Virus record (IMG/VR): IMGVR_UViG_3300047564_003675
Span: 1 to 43,926 of that record
Length of the DNA: 43,926 bases
Source of the DNA: a virus
Strand: one strand, 5' to 3'
Each line of letters opens with the position of its first letter. The first letter of the stretch is position 1. This document shows, piece by piece, positions 8,096-17,342 of the stretch. The position numbers and the translations under genes were made by a program. The notes under the pieces are model-generated. The model was not told where the DNA came from. It did no database searches and saw only the letters and a list, made by a program, of their open reading frames with translations.

Positions 8096-9274
8096 ATGGC
8101 ACAACAGACGATCAACATCGGCAGTGCTCCAAATGATGGGGCCGGAGATCCACTGAGGACAGCGTTCCAGAAGTGCAATGACAACTTCACCGAGCTGTAC
8201 AGCGCACCTTCTGGAGGCACTGGAACCGTGACCAGCGTGGGTGTGGTCAATGCCAATGGTGTCAGTGCCACCATAACCAATCCGACCACGACCCCATCGA
8301 TGACGTTCTCTCTTGGGAACATCATCCCGGCGACGGTAAATGGCATCGTCCTTAGCGGATCCTCCAACCCGGCTCTGGCTGTAGCCGGAACATCCTCAAT
8401 CAGTGGAAGCCATAGCGGGACCTCCAGCGGCACCAACACTGGAGACATTGTGTTGGCTGGTGCTCCAGATTACATCACGATCTCTGGTCAAACGATCACC
8501 CGAGGTCTGGTCGATCTTTCCACCGACATCACCGGCAATCTCTCGTATAGCCGGCTGAACAACCTTCAGTCCAACCGCATCCTTGGACGTGTCAGCGGAG
8601 GCACCGGTGAGGTTGAGCCACTGACGATGACCAATGTGCTGGACATCGTGAATTCAGCGCAGGGAGTCGTTCTCTATCGTGGGGCTGTAACCTGGGCTGG
8701 ACTGCTTCCTGGAACCTCTGGCTACTTCCTCAAGACTCAAGGAGCTGGAGCCAATCCGACCTGGGCCAAGGTGGATGCATCTCCAAAGAATCTCTGGATT
8801 CCAGCTGGCACATTCAAGAGTCGGATCACAGGCGGATGCAGTGCTGGAACGTCTGAGTCATCGACCCACAAGGTAAACCTGTACGAACTCCTGTTTGATC
8901 AATCCACAGACCAGTTTGCCCAAGCGACTGTGGTGATGCCTTCAAACTGGGATGGAGGAACGATCACAGCCAAGTTCTACTGGACCGCGGCAAGTGGAAC
9001 GGGAGACGTGGTGTGGGTCATTCAAGGCAGGGCGTTTGCTGACGGGAATGCCATTGATCAGGCATTCGGAGCACAGCAAACCGTCACTGATACATTGACC
9101 GTAAACAATCAGGTTCAGATCTCCAGCGCCACATCCGCCATCACACTGGCAGGAACGCCATCGGCTGGAAATCTTGTGGTGTTTCAGATGTGGAGAAACG
9201 GAGATGATGCTGGCGATACCCTCAATGGATCCGCCTACCTCATCGGCGTAGACATCACCTACACGGCTTCATGA
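8096..9274 (+). CDS. Tail fibre-like structural protein
   Basis: 392 residues. The first ~36 residues (INIGSAPNDGAGDPLRTAF...NDNFTELY) are a module seen at the N-terminus of many phage fibre and baseplate proteins and probably attach the protein to the virion. Then come beta repeats with TGTVTSVGV and SGTSSGTNTGD motifs. The last ~160 residues form a beta sandwich (WIPAGTFKSR...TVVMPSNWDGG...KFYWTAASGTGDVVW...ITYTAS) that recurs widely at the C-terminus of virion proteins. It starts two bases after the previous stop, without an SD. Confidence 0.75.
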   Translation: MAQQTINIGSAPNDGAGDPLRTAFQKCNDNFTELYSAPSGGTGTVTSVGVVNANGVSATITNPTTTPSMTFSLGNIIPATVNGIVLSGSSNPALAVAGTSSISGSHSGTSSGTNTGDIVLAGAPDYITISGQTITRGLVDLSTDITGNLSYSRLNNLQSNRILGRVSGGTGEVEPLTMTNVLDIVNSAQGVVLYRGAVTWAGLLPGTSGYFLKTQGAGANPTWAKVDASPKNLWIPAGTFKSRITGGCSAGTSESSTHKVNLYELLFDQSTDQFAQATVVMPSNWDGGTITAKFYWTAASGTGDVVWVIQGRAFADGNAIDQAFGAQQTVTDTLTVNNQVQISSATSAITLAGTPSAGNLVVFQMWRNGDDAGDTLNGSAYLIGVDITYTAS

Positions 9275-9642
9275 TGGACGAGGCTTCCATAGAGGAGGCT
9301 CTTCCTCCAAAGCCACGCTTCGACCCTAACAAAGAAGTATGTGAATGGGTCGAGGACAAGTGGGTTGTGAGGTACAAGTTCCTGGTGCCTGAGAAGGTTG
9401 CCATGTGGGCCTTCAAGGAAGCCGTTGCAGCATCTGGTCACATCATCGCCTTCAACCAAGCCATCAAAGAGCTTCAGGAGCCCGACCGTGCCATAGCCAT
9501 CAACAGGTGGGTGGCTAGGAGAACCATGGAAAGAAGCTCCGATCTGACAAAGAGGCTGAAGAAGGCTGTGGGCCTGACCCAAAAACAGCTGAACGATATT
9601 TTTATGGACGCTTTGCTGCTTCAACAAAAGGATGAGGCATGA
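9271..9642 (+). CDS. Hypothetical helical protein in fibre module
   Basis: 123 residues; start overlaps the fibre stop by ATGA. N-terminal acidic/proline segment followed by helices rich in Lys, Glu and Trp. No domain recognised. It is unlike the beta-rich neighbours and may be a chaperone for fibre folding, but that is only suggested by position. Confidence 0.65.
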   Translation: MMDEASIEEALPPKPRFDPNKEVCEWVEDKWVVRYKFLVPEKVAMWAFKEAVAASGHIIAFNQAIKELQEPDRAIAINRWVARRTMERSSDLTKRLKKAVGLTQKQLNDIFMDALLLQQKDEA

Positions 9643-9800
9643 GCGCGCCGACGTTCCCAAACAACTGGGAGTACAATGATCCGAATTGTTGTACCAATGT
9701 CATCACTGAGTGCATTGATGCATACGGCAATCTTCTGGCCCAGGAGAACTTCGATCTGGTGCTTCAGGAGGATGAGGTCAGCGAAATCATACTGGGTTGA
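9639..9800 (+). CDS. Small hypothetical protein (53 aa)
   Basis: Reads MSAPTFPNNWEYNDPNCCTN at the N-terminus and ends in LQEDEVSEIILG. Start overlaps the previous stop by ATGA and the next gene begins three bases after its stop, so it fills exactly the space between two genes. Three cysteines (Cys-Cys and a later Cys) and an acidic C-terminus. Function unknown. Confidence 0.6.
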   Translation: MSAPTFPNNWEYNDPNCCTNVITECIDAYGNLLAQENFDLVLQEDEVSEIILG

Positions 9801-9803
9801 TCT

Positions 9804-10757
9804 ATGGCAGCTGTACCAATCACCTTCCTAAATCCGATAGCCACGGTGGATCCCGCAACGGATCCGATGGTGATTGTCGATGTCACTGACATTTCTCAGG
9901 CGCCCTCTGGAACGACCAAGAAGGTTCTTCCAAACCAGATCATCGCAGCCAATCACAATGCCTCATTCGGCAATCTGAATGTCATTGGCTATGAGACGGT
10001 GGCTGGGAATTTCACGGTCAATGTAGACAAGTTTTTCGTCAACTCGTCCACAGGCCAGGTTGGAATTGGAACCACCTCCCCTTCCCTGACCGGAGCCATC
10101 GGCCTGCACGCCAAGAACGCTGGTGGCACTTCTGAGATCAAGGCTGAGTCCAACAACGCCAACCTCTCACTGCAGGCTCTCAATGGGGTGGTGAATCTCT
10201 GGAGCAGCAGCAACTCCACCATTGTCGTAGGCAACAACGGCACGACCAAGCTGGCGGTCTACACTGATGGTCGCACTGCTTTCGCTGACTACCTAGAGAG
10301 TGCTGCGCTTCCGGTTATCACCAACCTGTTTGACCAGAATACTGGCATCTTCTTCCCGGATGATGATCAGATTGCCATCTCCACTGGCGGCGTTGAGCGA
10401 GTCAGTGTTGATGAGGTCGGAAACCTCAACACTTCTGAAGATGTGTTGGTGGGTGGTAACGCCAGGATCAATGATCTGACGGCCAGTCAGGTGGTGTTCA
10501 CTGACGGCACCAAGTATCTGGAGAGCAAGACTCCAGTTGATGCTAGAACCGCCCTACAGACCACCACCTACACCCACACTCAATCGATCAGCGCCAACCC
10601 GTGGATTGTGAATCACAATCTCAATGCATTTCCTACAGTCTGGGTCATTGATCCAGCTGGAAGGGCTGGTTGGACTGAAGTCGAATACGTCAATAGCAAC
10701 ACACTCAAAGTGCATTTTCCTGGACCACAAACAGGCACAGCTTACCTCAACTTCTAA
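9804..10757 (+). CDS. Tail fibre/adhesin protein
   Basis: 317 residues. The N-terminal ~45 residues (PMVIVDVTDISQAPSGTTKK) are a short module also found at the N-terminus of the small protein at 16560-16859. Then comes a VGIGTTSPS repeat and an NTGIFFPDDD...STGGVERVSVDEVGN repeat, both repeated several times in the next gene. The C-terminus (VNHNLNAFPTVWVID..., V.Y.NSNTLKVHF) is a small beta domain like the end of the 1563-residue fibre. This indicates shuffling of modules between neighbouring fibre genes. Confidence 0.75.
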   Translation: MAAVPITFLNPIATVDPATDPMVIVDVTDISQAPSGTTKKVLPNQIIAANHNASFGNLNVIGYETVAGNFTVNVDKFFVNSSTGQVGIGTTSPSLTGAIGLHAKNAGGTSEIKAESNNANLSLQALNGVVNLWSSSNSTIVVGNNGTTKLAVYTDGRTAFADYLESAALPVITNLFDQNTGIFFPDDDQIAISTGGVERVSVDEVGNLNTSEDVLVGGNARINDLTASQVVFTDGTKYLESKTPVDARTALQTTTYTHTQSISANPWIVNHNLNAFPTVWVIDPAGRAGWTEVEYVNSNTLKVHFPGPQTGTAYLNF

Positions 10758-10763
10758 GACTTT

Positions 10764-13700
10764 ATGGCAGTTCCATTCCTTAGTTCGATCAAACTCAACA
10801 AGAACCAGGTTGAGGACTTCTGCATCTACAACTTGGCGAATGATCCTTCGCCCACGGCAGGTGCGGACTTCGGATATTTCTGGCTCAATACGGGCGGAAG
10901 CAAGTCGTTGAGGTGGTGGGACGGAACCACCGTTAGAACGATCCTCGACAGCGCCTCGACGATCAGTGTCGCGGACAACCTGTCTGGTGGCGTTGCTGGT
11001 AGTCTTCCATATCAGACCGCTGTCAACGACACCGTATTCCTCGGAATCGGCACTGCGGATCAAGTTCTCAAGGTCAACTCTGGGGCAACCGCTCCTGAGT
11101 GGGTCAATCAATCCAGTCTCAGTGTTGGATCGGCCACCAACAAGCCTGGAGGTGCTCTTGGTGATCTTCTTGTCCAATCTGGAAGCGGAACTACGACGTT
11201 CCTCAATGTTGGCACTGCTGGCCAAGTACTTACCAGCAACGGTGCGAGCCCGGCCTACGTCAATCAGTCCACGCTGAGTGTTGGGTCGGCCACGACGGCG
11301 ACGACCGCTGACAAGGTGGCCAATGCGCTGACCGCTGGCACCTATCTCACCTCTGGTGGCACGTTTGATGGTTCCACGGCTCGCACCTTCGCTGTAGACG
11401 CTACCTCCGCCAACACCGCCTCCAAGGTGGTTGCGCGCGATGGATCTGGTAACTTCTCGGCCGGAACTATTACCGCCAGCCTCACTGGAAACGCCTCTAC
11501 GGCCACCAACGTCGCTGGAGGTGCTGCTGGAGAGCTTCTCTATCAGAGCGGTCTGGCTACGACTGCAAAGCTGGGCGTTGGGACTGACGGCTACATCCTC
11601 ACCTACGACGGCACCAACACGAAGCCTCAATGGTCTGCTTCGATTCCCGCTGGCTCTGTTTCTGGTCTAGCCGCGTCCGCGACAACCGACACGACCAACG
11701 CTGCAAACATCACAAGCGGTCTGCTTCCGTTGGCTCGGCTGGCGTTGGCTACGGGCCAGTTCTATGTCGGTGATGCTTCCAACAACCCTGCAGCCACTGC
11801 CAAGTCGTCGATCTCGCTGACTGGTTTTGGCGCTCTGACTGCGGATCTGGACATCGCCGGGGTCAACATCATCAACAGCGGCAACGTCACCTCTGGATCG
11901 TCCGGCTCCACGCTGGCCACCAAGGGCTACGTTGACTCGGTTGCTCAGGGATTGGACATCAAGGCGAGTTGCTTGGTGGCGTCCACGGCGGACATCAACC
12001 TGAGCGCACCCGGATCCGGGCTGATCGACGGAATTGATCCGGCAACCTTCACCAGCGGAACCACCCGCATCTTGGTGAAGGATCAGAGCCTGTCTCAGCA
12101 GAACGGTATCTACATCTGGAACGGCACTGCTTCAGCGATGACTCGATCGCTGGATGCTAACATTTGGGATGAGCTGGTTGGCGCGTTCACGTTCATCGAG
12201 ACTGGAACTGCTAATGCGGACTCTGGCTGGGTCTGTACGGCCAATGCGGGTGGCACGCTTGGGACGACTCCGGTTCCATTCGTTAAGTTCTCACAAGCCG
12301 GTTCCTACACCGCCGGAAACGGCATGGTGCTGTCGGGTGGGGTATTCCACTTCGCGCAGTCGAGCAATTACACGGCAGGTCAGATCCCATACGCCTCTTC
12401 AACGACGGCCATCGGATTCAAGGCTGTCACCGGCACCGGCGATGTGGTGCTGGCCACTAGCCCGACGCTCGTCACGCCAACTCTTGGTGCTGCCACGGCT
12501 ACAAGCATCAACAAGTTGACCATCACGGCTCCTGCTACAGGGTCCACGCTGACGATTGCTGATGGAAAGACGCTTACGGTCAGCAACACGCTCACGTTTA
12601 CTGGAACTGACAGTTCGTCCGTAGCATTCGGCGCTGGAGGCACCGTTGCCTACACAGGCGGCACTCTTGCTCAGTTCGCTGCCACGACTTCCTCACAGCT
12701 TGCGGGAGTAATCTCGGATGAGACTGGAACTGGCGCTTTGGTGTTCGCCAACACCCCGACGCTTGTCACTCCGATTCTTGGAACGCCGACTAGCGGTACA
12801 CTGACGAATTGCACTGGACTGCCTCTAACTACTGGCGTCACCGGAACACTGCCTGTGGCCAACGGCGGCACCGGAGCCACGACGTTCACCGCTGGGCAGG
12901 TGCTGTTCGGTAACGGCACGTCGGCGATCAACAGCTCGTCGAACCTGTTCTGGGACAACTCGAACAGCCGCCTTGGCATCGGGACGGGGACGCCCGTAGC
13001 GGCGATCGACATCAACAGTGGATCCATCCGTGTAGATAGTGCCGGAAACTGGATTCAGATGGGTGGGAACGTCATTAATTGCGCCAACAATGACGGCGCT
13101 TTTGTTCGTGGGATATTTTCAACCCAGAGTAACCCAACGTACGCTTGGACCGGAGACACCAACACCGGAATCTTTACACCCGGAGCAGATACATGGGCGG
13201 TAACAACTGGTGGAACTGAGCGCCTCCGCATTGACTCCTCCGGCAACCTTGGGTTGGGGGTGACGCCTAGTGCGTGGAGCGGTGCATATCGAGCGATTCA
13301 GCTAGGACGCGCTGCAACTTGGTTCGCGAATACTGGATCCAATGACAGCGCGTTTACAAACAACGCGTATTGGAACGGATCAAATTACATCTTCATCCAA
13401 AACGGATGGGCGACTAGAGTTGTTAGCGATACAGCCGGAAAAACGCAGTGGGGTGTCTCCAATGTATCTGGGACTGCCGGACAAACGGTGTCGTGGATAA
13501 ATCCGATGACCCTCGACGCCTCGGGCCGCCTTGGCATCGGAACGTCTGCACCAACATCAACGCTTCACGTTGTTGGCACCGCCAACATCACCGGCAACTT
13601 ATATGCTCCTAACGGTGACGTGGCTTCCTCCATCCGAGCTGCTGCGAGCGACTACGCTGGGGTGGCGTTCGATGGGGCGACGAGCGGCACGAGGGTGACA

Positions 13701-15455
13701 TCGACACTAACGGGCCAAAACATTGGAACTGGTGATTTTTCAATGTGGGCGCGTTTTAAGGTTCCAACCTCTGTTTCAACATCGAGCACGATTGTAGCTA
13801 TATCAAACTCAAGTGTATCTGCTTTTAGCACTGATGGAGCATTTCTTGTTACTATTGAACAATCGAATGCCATTGCCGTATCTGGATATGTTTCATCAAC
13901 ATTTACAACACCGATTTTAGTTTCTGGATTTGTTCCAAACTACGGAGGTCAAATTGTAGACGTCGTGCTTACTAGAACAACGTCTGGTGGAACATCAACG
14001 CTCACGCTTTACTTAAACGGAATAGTCATTGGGACATCTACGGCTGCTGTTGCAGCAACATCTGTAACATCTACCTATTTCCACTCTGGAATCGGTGCAG
14101 GAGGGCAGCCTTCACACATCATCTACCGCTCCGTACTGTTCAACCGCGCACTCTCCGCAGCGGACGTTTCGGATCTCATCGAGACTGGCGTCAACCCTGC
14201 GGATCAGTGGGGCACGCAGACGCAGCTAGTCAACGCGAGCACGCTGAACGGCGGGTTAGAGACATGGACATCTGACGGTGTTGCTGGAAGCACCAATGGG
14301 GCAGCAACAAATTGGAGTATTGCCACAAATTCCGGTCACACAATTACAAAAAACAGCTCAAGCCCGATTTCTGGATCTTTTGACGCACTATTTACGCTTA
14401 GTGCAACAGCAGGTGGGTTCGCTTATATTTTGCCAAACCCATTAACTTATACTGCAGGAAAAAGATACAGAGCGTCAATTTCGGTAAAACGCCTTACTGG
14501 ATCTGGAAATATTATTTTTCAGAACGCAATAACCAACACGACGATCAAAACAATAAATCCAATCACCGGATCTATTGTTACAGATGTGTCTGAATACATT
14601 TCTGATTCTGTTAGGCCGTATTGGGTAACCTTTTCGTCAAGCACAACGATGCAGGTTGATAACGCAATTATCGAACGCATCGGTGCCATCGTCGACTTGG
14701 ATTTCACCAAGGGGATTGGTTCAGTCGCCTACGACCTTTCGACCAACAATTTGGACGGAACGCTGGTTGGAGGTGTCAGCTGGACCTATCCGAAGACGCA
14801 GCCTGTAGTGCTGGAGCCTGGAAGCACGTCGGCACCATCACTGACCATCTCTGGCGACACCAATACCGGCCTCTACTCTCCAGCAGCAGACACCCTCGCG
14901 CTGGCGGTGGGCGGGAGCGATGCCATCTACATCGACGCTGGTCGGAGAGTCATCATCGGCGGCAATGCGGTCCCCGATAACGGCTTGTCTTTGTACGTCG
15001 TGAAAAGCGGAGTCGGTCTTGGTCATTACCTTTCGGCGACCGTTGGATACATCGGGACATGGACCAACAACGATTTTGGCCTCGCGTCTAACGGCACCGA
15101 ACGCCTCCGCATCAAATCCACCGGCCAGCTCAACTTCTCCGGCCTAGCCTCCGCTCCCACAGGTGCGGTGGGTGACCTGTACTACAACAGCACCAGCAAC
15201 ACCCTCCAGTACCACAACAACAGCGCGTTCCAGCAGTTGAGCCGGAAGTACAGTACGGCCTTGGCAGGAACCAACACCTCGTTCACGGTCACGCACAACT
15301 TTGGGACACGCGATGTCACCGTGCAGGTTCGCAAGTCTGGTAGCACCTATGATCTGGTCTACACCGACGTTCAGATGACCACCACCGACACCGTCACTGT
15401 GATCTTCGCGTCGTCTGTCACTGGTTCAGACTACACCGTCACCGTCATCGGCTAA
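10764..15455 (+). CDS. Large modular tail fibre protein
   Basis: 1563 residues, the largest gene. In order: N-terminal attachment part with LNTGGSKSLRWWDG (~35-55); LSVGSAT repeats, each after a VNQS (~110-180); a conserved fibre domain (ATKGYVDSVAQGLDIKA, ~388 on, with LVKDQSLSQQNGIY); PTLVTP-type and NGGTGATTF repeats; LGIGT..P repeats; NTGIF/NTGLYSPAADT...GG.E repeats. A LamG/concanavalin-like domain (~950-1160) is followed by a carbohydrate-binding beta sandwich (~1165-1310). The last ~80 residues are FTVTHNFGTRDVTVQVRK...DYTVTVIG. Likely the host-recognition fibre. DNA of the two lectin-like inserts is much richer in A+T than the flanks, suggesting recent exchange. There is no S74-type chaperone domain. 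Confidence 0.85.
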   Translation: MAVPFLSSIKLNKNQVEDFCIYNLANDPSPTAGADFGYFWLNTGGSKSLRWWDGTTVRTILDSASTISVADNLSGGVAGSLPYQTAVNDTVFLGIGTADQVLKVNSGATAPEWVNQSSLSVGSATNKPGGALGDLLVQSGSGTTTFLNVGTAGQVLTSNGASPAYVNQSTLSVGSATTATTADKVANALTAGTYLTSGGTFDGSTARTFAVDATSANTASKVVARDGSGNFSAGTITASLTGNASTATNVAGGAAGELLYQSGLATTAKLGVGTDGYILTYDGTNTKPQWSASIPAGSVSGLAASATTDTTNAANITSGLLPLARLALATGQFYVGDASNNPAATAKSSISLTGFGALTADLDIAGVNIINSGNVTSGSSGSTLATKGYVDSVAQGLDIKASCLVASTADINLSAPGSGLIDGIDPATFTSGTTRILVKDQSLSQQNGIYIWNGTASAMTRSLDANIWDELVGAFTFIETGTANADSGWVCTANAGGTLGTTPVPFVKFSQAGSYTAGNGMVLSGGVFHFAQSSNYTAGQIPYASSTTAIGFKAVTGTGDVVLATSPTLVTPTLGAATATSINKLTITAPATGSTLTIADGKTLTVSNTLTFTGTDSSSVAFGAGGTVAYTGGTLAQFAATTSSQLAGVISDETGTGALVFANTPTLVTPILGTPTSGTLTNCTGLPLTTGVTGTLPVANGGTGATTFTAGQVLFGNGTSAINSSSNLFWDNSNSRLGIGTGTPVAAIDINSGSIRVDSAGNWIQMGGNVINCANNDGAFVRGIFSTQSNPTYAWTGDTNTGIFTPGADTWAVTTGGTERLRIDSSGNLGLGVTPSAWSGAYRAIQLGRAATWFANTGSNDSAFTNNAYWNGSNYIFIQNGWATRVVSDTAGKTQWGVSNVSGTAGQTVSWINPMTLDASGRLGIGTSAPTSTLHVVGTANITGNLYAPNGDVASSIRAAASDYAGVAFDGATSGTRVTSTLTGQNIGTGDFSMWARFKVPTSVSTSSTIVAISNSSVSAFSTDGAFLVTIEQSNAIAVSGYVSSTFTTPILVSGFVPNYGGQIVDVVLTRTTSGGTSTLTLYLNGIVIGTSTAAVAATSVTSTYFHSGIGAGGQPSHIIYRSVLFNRALSAADVSDLIETGVNPADQWGTQTQLVNASTLNGGLETWTSDGVAGSTNGAATNWSIATNSGHTITKNSSSPISGSFDALFTLSATAGGFAYILPNPLTYTAGKRYRASISVKRLTGSGNIIFQNAITNTTIKTINPITGSIVTDVSEYISDSVRPYWVTFSSSTTMQVDNAIIERIGAIVDLDFTKGIGSVAYDLSTNNLDGTLVGGVSWTYPKTQPVVLEPGSTSAPSLTISGDTNTGLYSPAADTLALAVGGSDAIYIDAGRRVIIGGNAVPDNGLSLYVVKSGVGLGHYLSATVGYIGTWTNNDFGLASNGTERLRIKSTGQLNFSGLASAPTGAVGDLYYNSTSNTLQYHNNSAFQQLSRKYSTALAGTNTSFTVTHNFGTRDVTVQVRKSGSTYDLVYTDVQMTTTDTVTVIFASSVTGSDYTVTVIG

Positions 15456-16027
15456 TGGACTTTCTCACCAATCCAAACCTCAAGAACGTCGCTGAACTCT
15501 CCACGACCTCGTCCAAGGTCTTGGTGGTTGATGGCGCAAGCAACACCATCAAGTGGCGTTCACCTAGTGGGATCGTCACCGATGGGGGTGGTGGAGGGTC
15601 TTCCAGTCAAAGAGCAGATCTGGCATTTTCAGCTCCATCTCTTGCTCAATCTCCATCAATTCCAGCTTACAACAGCGGAACAAATCCATATCCATTCCTT
15701 GGTGCCAACCAATACGCGACACGATATAAACTAAACTTTGTTCCAACTAATTATCAGATTTCTATCATTATCTACACTGAGATTGATTCAGCAGTTGTAA
15801 CAAGTGCCGTTGGTCTAGCTTTAGAGAAAAGCACAGATGGAAGCAGTTGGAGCAACGTGTATAACTGGGATCTTCGAGACATTGATGGTTGGACTTCAAC
15901 ATCTGGATCGGTCTCGTTCACGGGAACACCTTCAAATACGTTTTTCCGTTTCAACTACTACAACGCTGGATACAACGATGCCGTCAGCTTTCAGCACTTT
16001 AACTTGGTGCTTTCCCTCTGGAACTAA
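15455..16027 (+). CDS. Fibre-associated beta-sandwich protein
   Basis: 190 residues; start overlaps the fibre stop by one base. N-terminal ~45 residues (ELSTTSSKVLVVDGASNTIKW) resemble the short fibre attachment modules nearby; a Gly-rich linker (GGGGGSS) at ~48-54 precedes a C-terminal beta sandwich (~60-190) ending in LVLSLWN. Base composition of the C-terminal part is clearly more A+T rich than the start, so attachment part and head part probably have different origins. Likely a second receptor-binding or tip protein. Confidence 0.65.
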   Translation: MDFLTNPNLKNVAELSTTSSKVLVVDGASNTIKWRSPSGIVTDGGGGGSSSQRADLAFSAPSLAQSPSIPAYNSGTNPYPFLGANQYATRYKLNFVPTNYQISIIIYTEIDSAVVTSAVGLALEKSTDGSSWSNVYNWDLRDIDGWTSTSGSVSFTGTPSNTFFRFNYYNAGYNDAVSFQHFNLVLSLWN

Positions 16028-16066
16028 CCTTGCCCCCGCTCACTCTCTAGCTACCATCGCGCTCCT

Positions 16067-16234
16067 ATGACGATCGAAATCACCAAAGAACAGGCTCAAG
16101 TCCTCATCAACCTCATCGACGTGGCCGTCAAAGCTGGCGGCATCCAAGCTGCCCGCGCTGGCGTCTTCTTCACCGATCTCGTCTCTGCGGCAGCCGCCAA
16201 AGAGGAGTCACTCAACAAGGAACCTAAGGAATAG
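16067..16234 (+). CDS. Small hypothetical protein (55 aa)
   Basis: Begins MTIEITKEQAQVLINLIDVA and ends in a charged KEESLNKEPKE tail. Two short helices. Proteins of this sort occur in many phages next to the lysis/tail border, without known role. It lies 39 bases after the fibre-tip gene and its stop is followed two bases later by the next start, for which AAGGA inside this gene serves as SD. Confidence 0.65.
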   Translation: MTIEITKEQAQVLINLIDVAVKAGGIQAARAGVFFTDLVSAAAAKEESLNKEPKE

Positions 16235-16236
16235 TC

Positions 16237-16557
16237 ATGAATTGGATCATCGAACAGATGTGGGTGAAGCCCGCTGAAGGGCCGCTCACCAACGTCGTTG
16301 TCACGGCTGCCTGGCGCTGTAATGGCGAACAGACCAGCGGTGGCAAGACCTACACCGGCACCTGCTACGGAACCGCCTCATTCGAGGCTCCGGATCCGAG
16401 CGCCTTCGTGCCGTACCCGAATCTGACCGAGGCAGAGGTTGTCAACTGGGTGTGGGCCGCTGGCATCGACAAGACCGCCACTGAGGCGTCTGTGCAGAGC
16501 CAGATCAACAACCAGATCAACCCTCCGGTTATCGTTCCTCCTCTTCCCTGGAGTTGA
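16237..16557 (+). CDS. Conserved small phage structural-region protein (Trp-rich)
   Basis: 106 residues. W-rich beta strand at the N-terminus (MNWIIEQMWVKP...TNVVVTAAWRCNG), a Tyr/Gly middle, then FVPYPNLTEAEVVNWVWAAG followed by a helix and a Pro-rich tail. I recognise this arrangement (beta hairpin, F-pY-LtE-VW motif) from small proteins common in tail regions of environmental phages; their function is unknown. AAGGA lies 12 bases upstream. Confidence 0.7.
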   Translation: MNWIIEQMWVKPAEGPLTNVVVTAAWRCNGEQTSGGKTYTGTCYGTASFEAPDPSAFVPYPNLTEAEVVNWVWAAGIDKTATEASVQSQINNQINPPVIVPPLPWS

Positions 16558-16559
16558 TC

Positions 16560-16859
16560 ATGGCCAACAAGCGCATCACCGATCTGCCGTCGATCTCCAC
16601 GATCGACACCGCCAATGACAAGTTGGTGATCGTGGATGTCAGCGACACCACTTCAGCTGCGAGTGGAACCACCAAGAAGATGACTCCAGCCCAGTTGGTT
16701 GGCGGAATCAACGGTGTGTACCCATTCATCTCCAGCGGAACCACCGTCAATCCCAACGGTGTGGTGACTGCGCCCACTGGCTCCATCTACTTCAACATCA
16801 CCAACCCCAGTGTTCCGGTTCAGTGGGTGAAGACCGGAGCATCTTGGGTCATTCTCTGA
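16560..16859 (+). CDS. Small fibre-module protein
   Basis: 99 residues from ATG 16560; an in-frame TTG at 16554 is less likely. Residues ~20-45 (DKLVIVDVSDTTSAASGTTKKMTPAQL) closely match the N-terminal module of the fibre at 9804-10757. The rest is a short beta unit (VNPNGVVTAPTGSIYFNITN). It looks like an attachment module with a minimal tip, either a reduced duplicate of a fibre gene or a small adaptor for another fibre. Confidence 0.65.
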   Translation: MANKRITDLPSISTIDTANDKLVIVDVSDTTSAASGTTKKMTPAQLVGGINGVYPFISSGTTVNPNGVVTAPTGSIYFNITNPSVPVQWVKTGASWVIL

Positions 16860-16861
16860 TT

Positions 16862-17008
16862 ATGCCGATCAAGCACAGCGGTTCTCAGAAAGCATTTGAG
16901 TCCAACCTCAGGCGGGAGCTTGAGCGTGGCAAACCGATGAAGCAGGCTTTGGCCATCGCCTATTCGGTTCAACGCGAAGCCATCAACAAGAAACGTAAGA
17001 AGTCATGA
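16862..17008 (+). CDS. Small conserved phage protein (48 aa)
   Basis: Begins MPIKHSGSQKAFESNLRREL, then GKPMKQALAIAYSV, and ends in a Lys-rich tail. The pattern 'S.kaf..Nl..El..GKp.kQAlAIA' recurs in short proteins of many phages; function unknown. It starts two bases after the previous stop and its own stop overlaps the next start (ATGA). Confidence 0.65.
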   Translation: MPIKHSGSQKAFESNLRRELERGKPMKQALAIAYSVQREAINKKRKKS

Positions 17009-17190
17009 ACAAGCAAACCATCGAAGTCATCATCCGGGCCATTCTCCAGGCTGGCGCAGGCGCTCTGGCTGCCCGTGGCATCGCCATCGAGAACTCCCAG
17101 GCTGAAGCTGTCATCGGCGGCATCATCGCTCTGGCCACCATCGTGTGGAGCATCAAGAGCAAGAAGGCTGCTGCTCCCAAGGCTGAATGA
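17005..17190 (+). CDS. Putative holin-like small membrane protein
   Basis: 61 residues with two hydrophobic helices (about 5-24 and 33-48, the second being VIGGIIALATIVWSI) and a Lys-rich C-terminus (KSKKAAAPKAE). This size, topology and charged tail are typical of small holins that form inner-membrane lesions at lysis. It opens a group of four short overlapping genes that look like a lysis cassette. The call is based on topology only; a structural or regulatory membrane peptide is possible. Confidence 0.55.
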   Translation: MNKQTIEVIIRAILQAGAGALAARGIAIENSQAEAVIGGIIALATIVWSIKSKKAAAPKAE

Positions 17191-17342
17191 TCGAACAGAT
17201 CGTCACCGCCATCCTCAAATTCGTTGAGTCACTTCTACGGAAAGACCAGACGAGTGAAGATGTCACTAAACAGCCGGCTCTTCGTCAGCGTCTGCTTGAT
17301 CGCATCAAGCGGGTGCGCGACAAGGGTAATCCTGGTTCCTGA
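17187..17342 (+). CDS. Small amphipathic protein overlapping a lipoprotein gene (51 aa)
   Basis: Begins MIEQIVTAILKFVESLLRK and continues as a basic helix (LRQRLLDRIKRVRDKG). Start overlaps the previous stop (ATGA). Its second half shares DNA with the lipoprotein starting at 17260 in another frame. The N-terminal helix is amphipathic rather than clearly transmembrane. Unknown function; position suggests a part in lysis or its timing. Confidence 0.5.
   Translation: MIEQIVTAILKFVESLLRKDQTSEDVTKQPALRQRLLDRIKRVRDKGNPGS

Noticed and set aside
10554-11630. 358-codon frame on the - strand opposite fibre genes
   Set aside because: Crosses two well supported fibre genes; Ser/Gly/Arg composition, no start or context.
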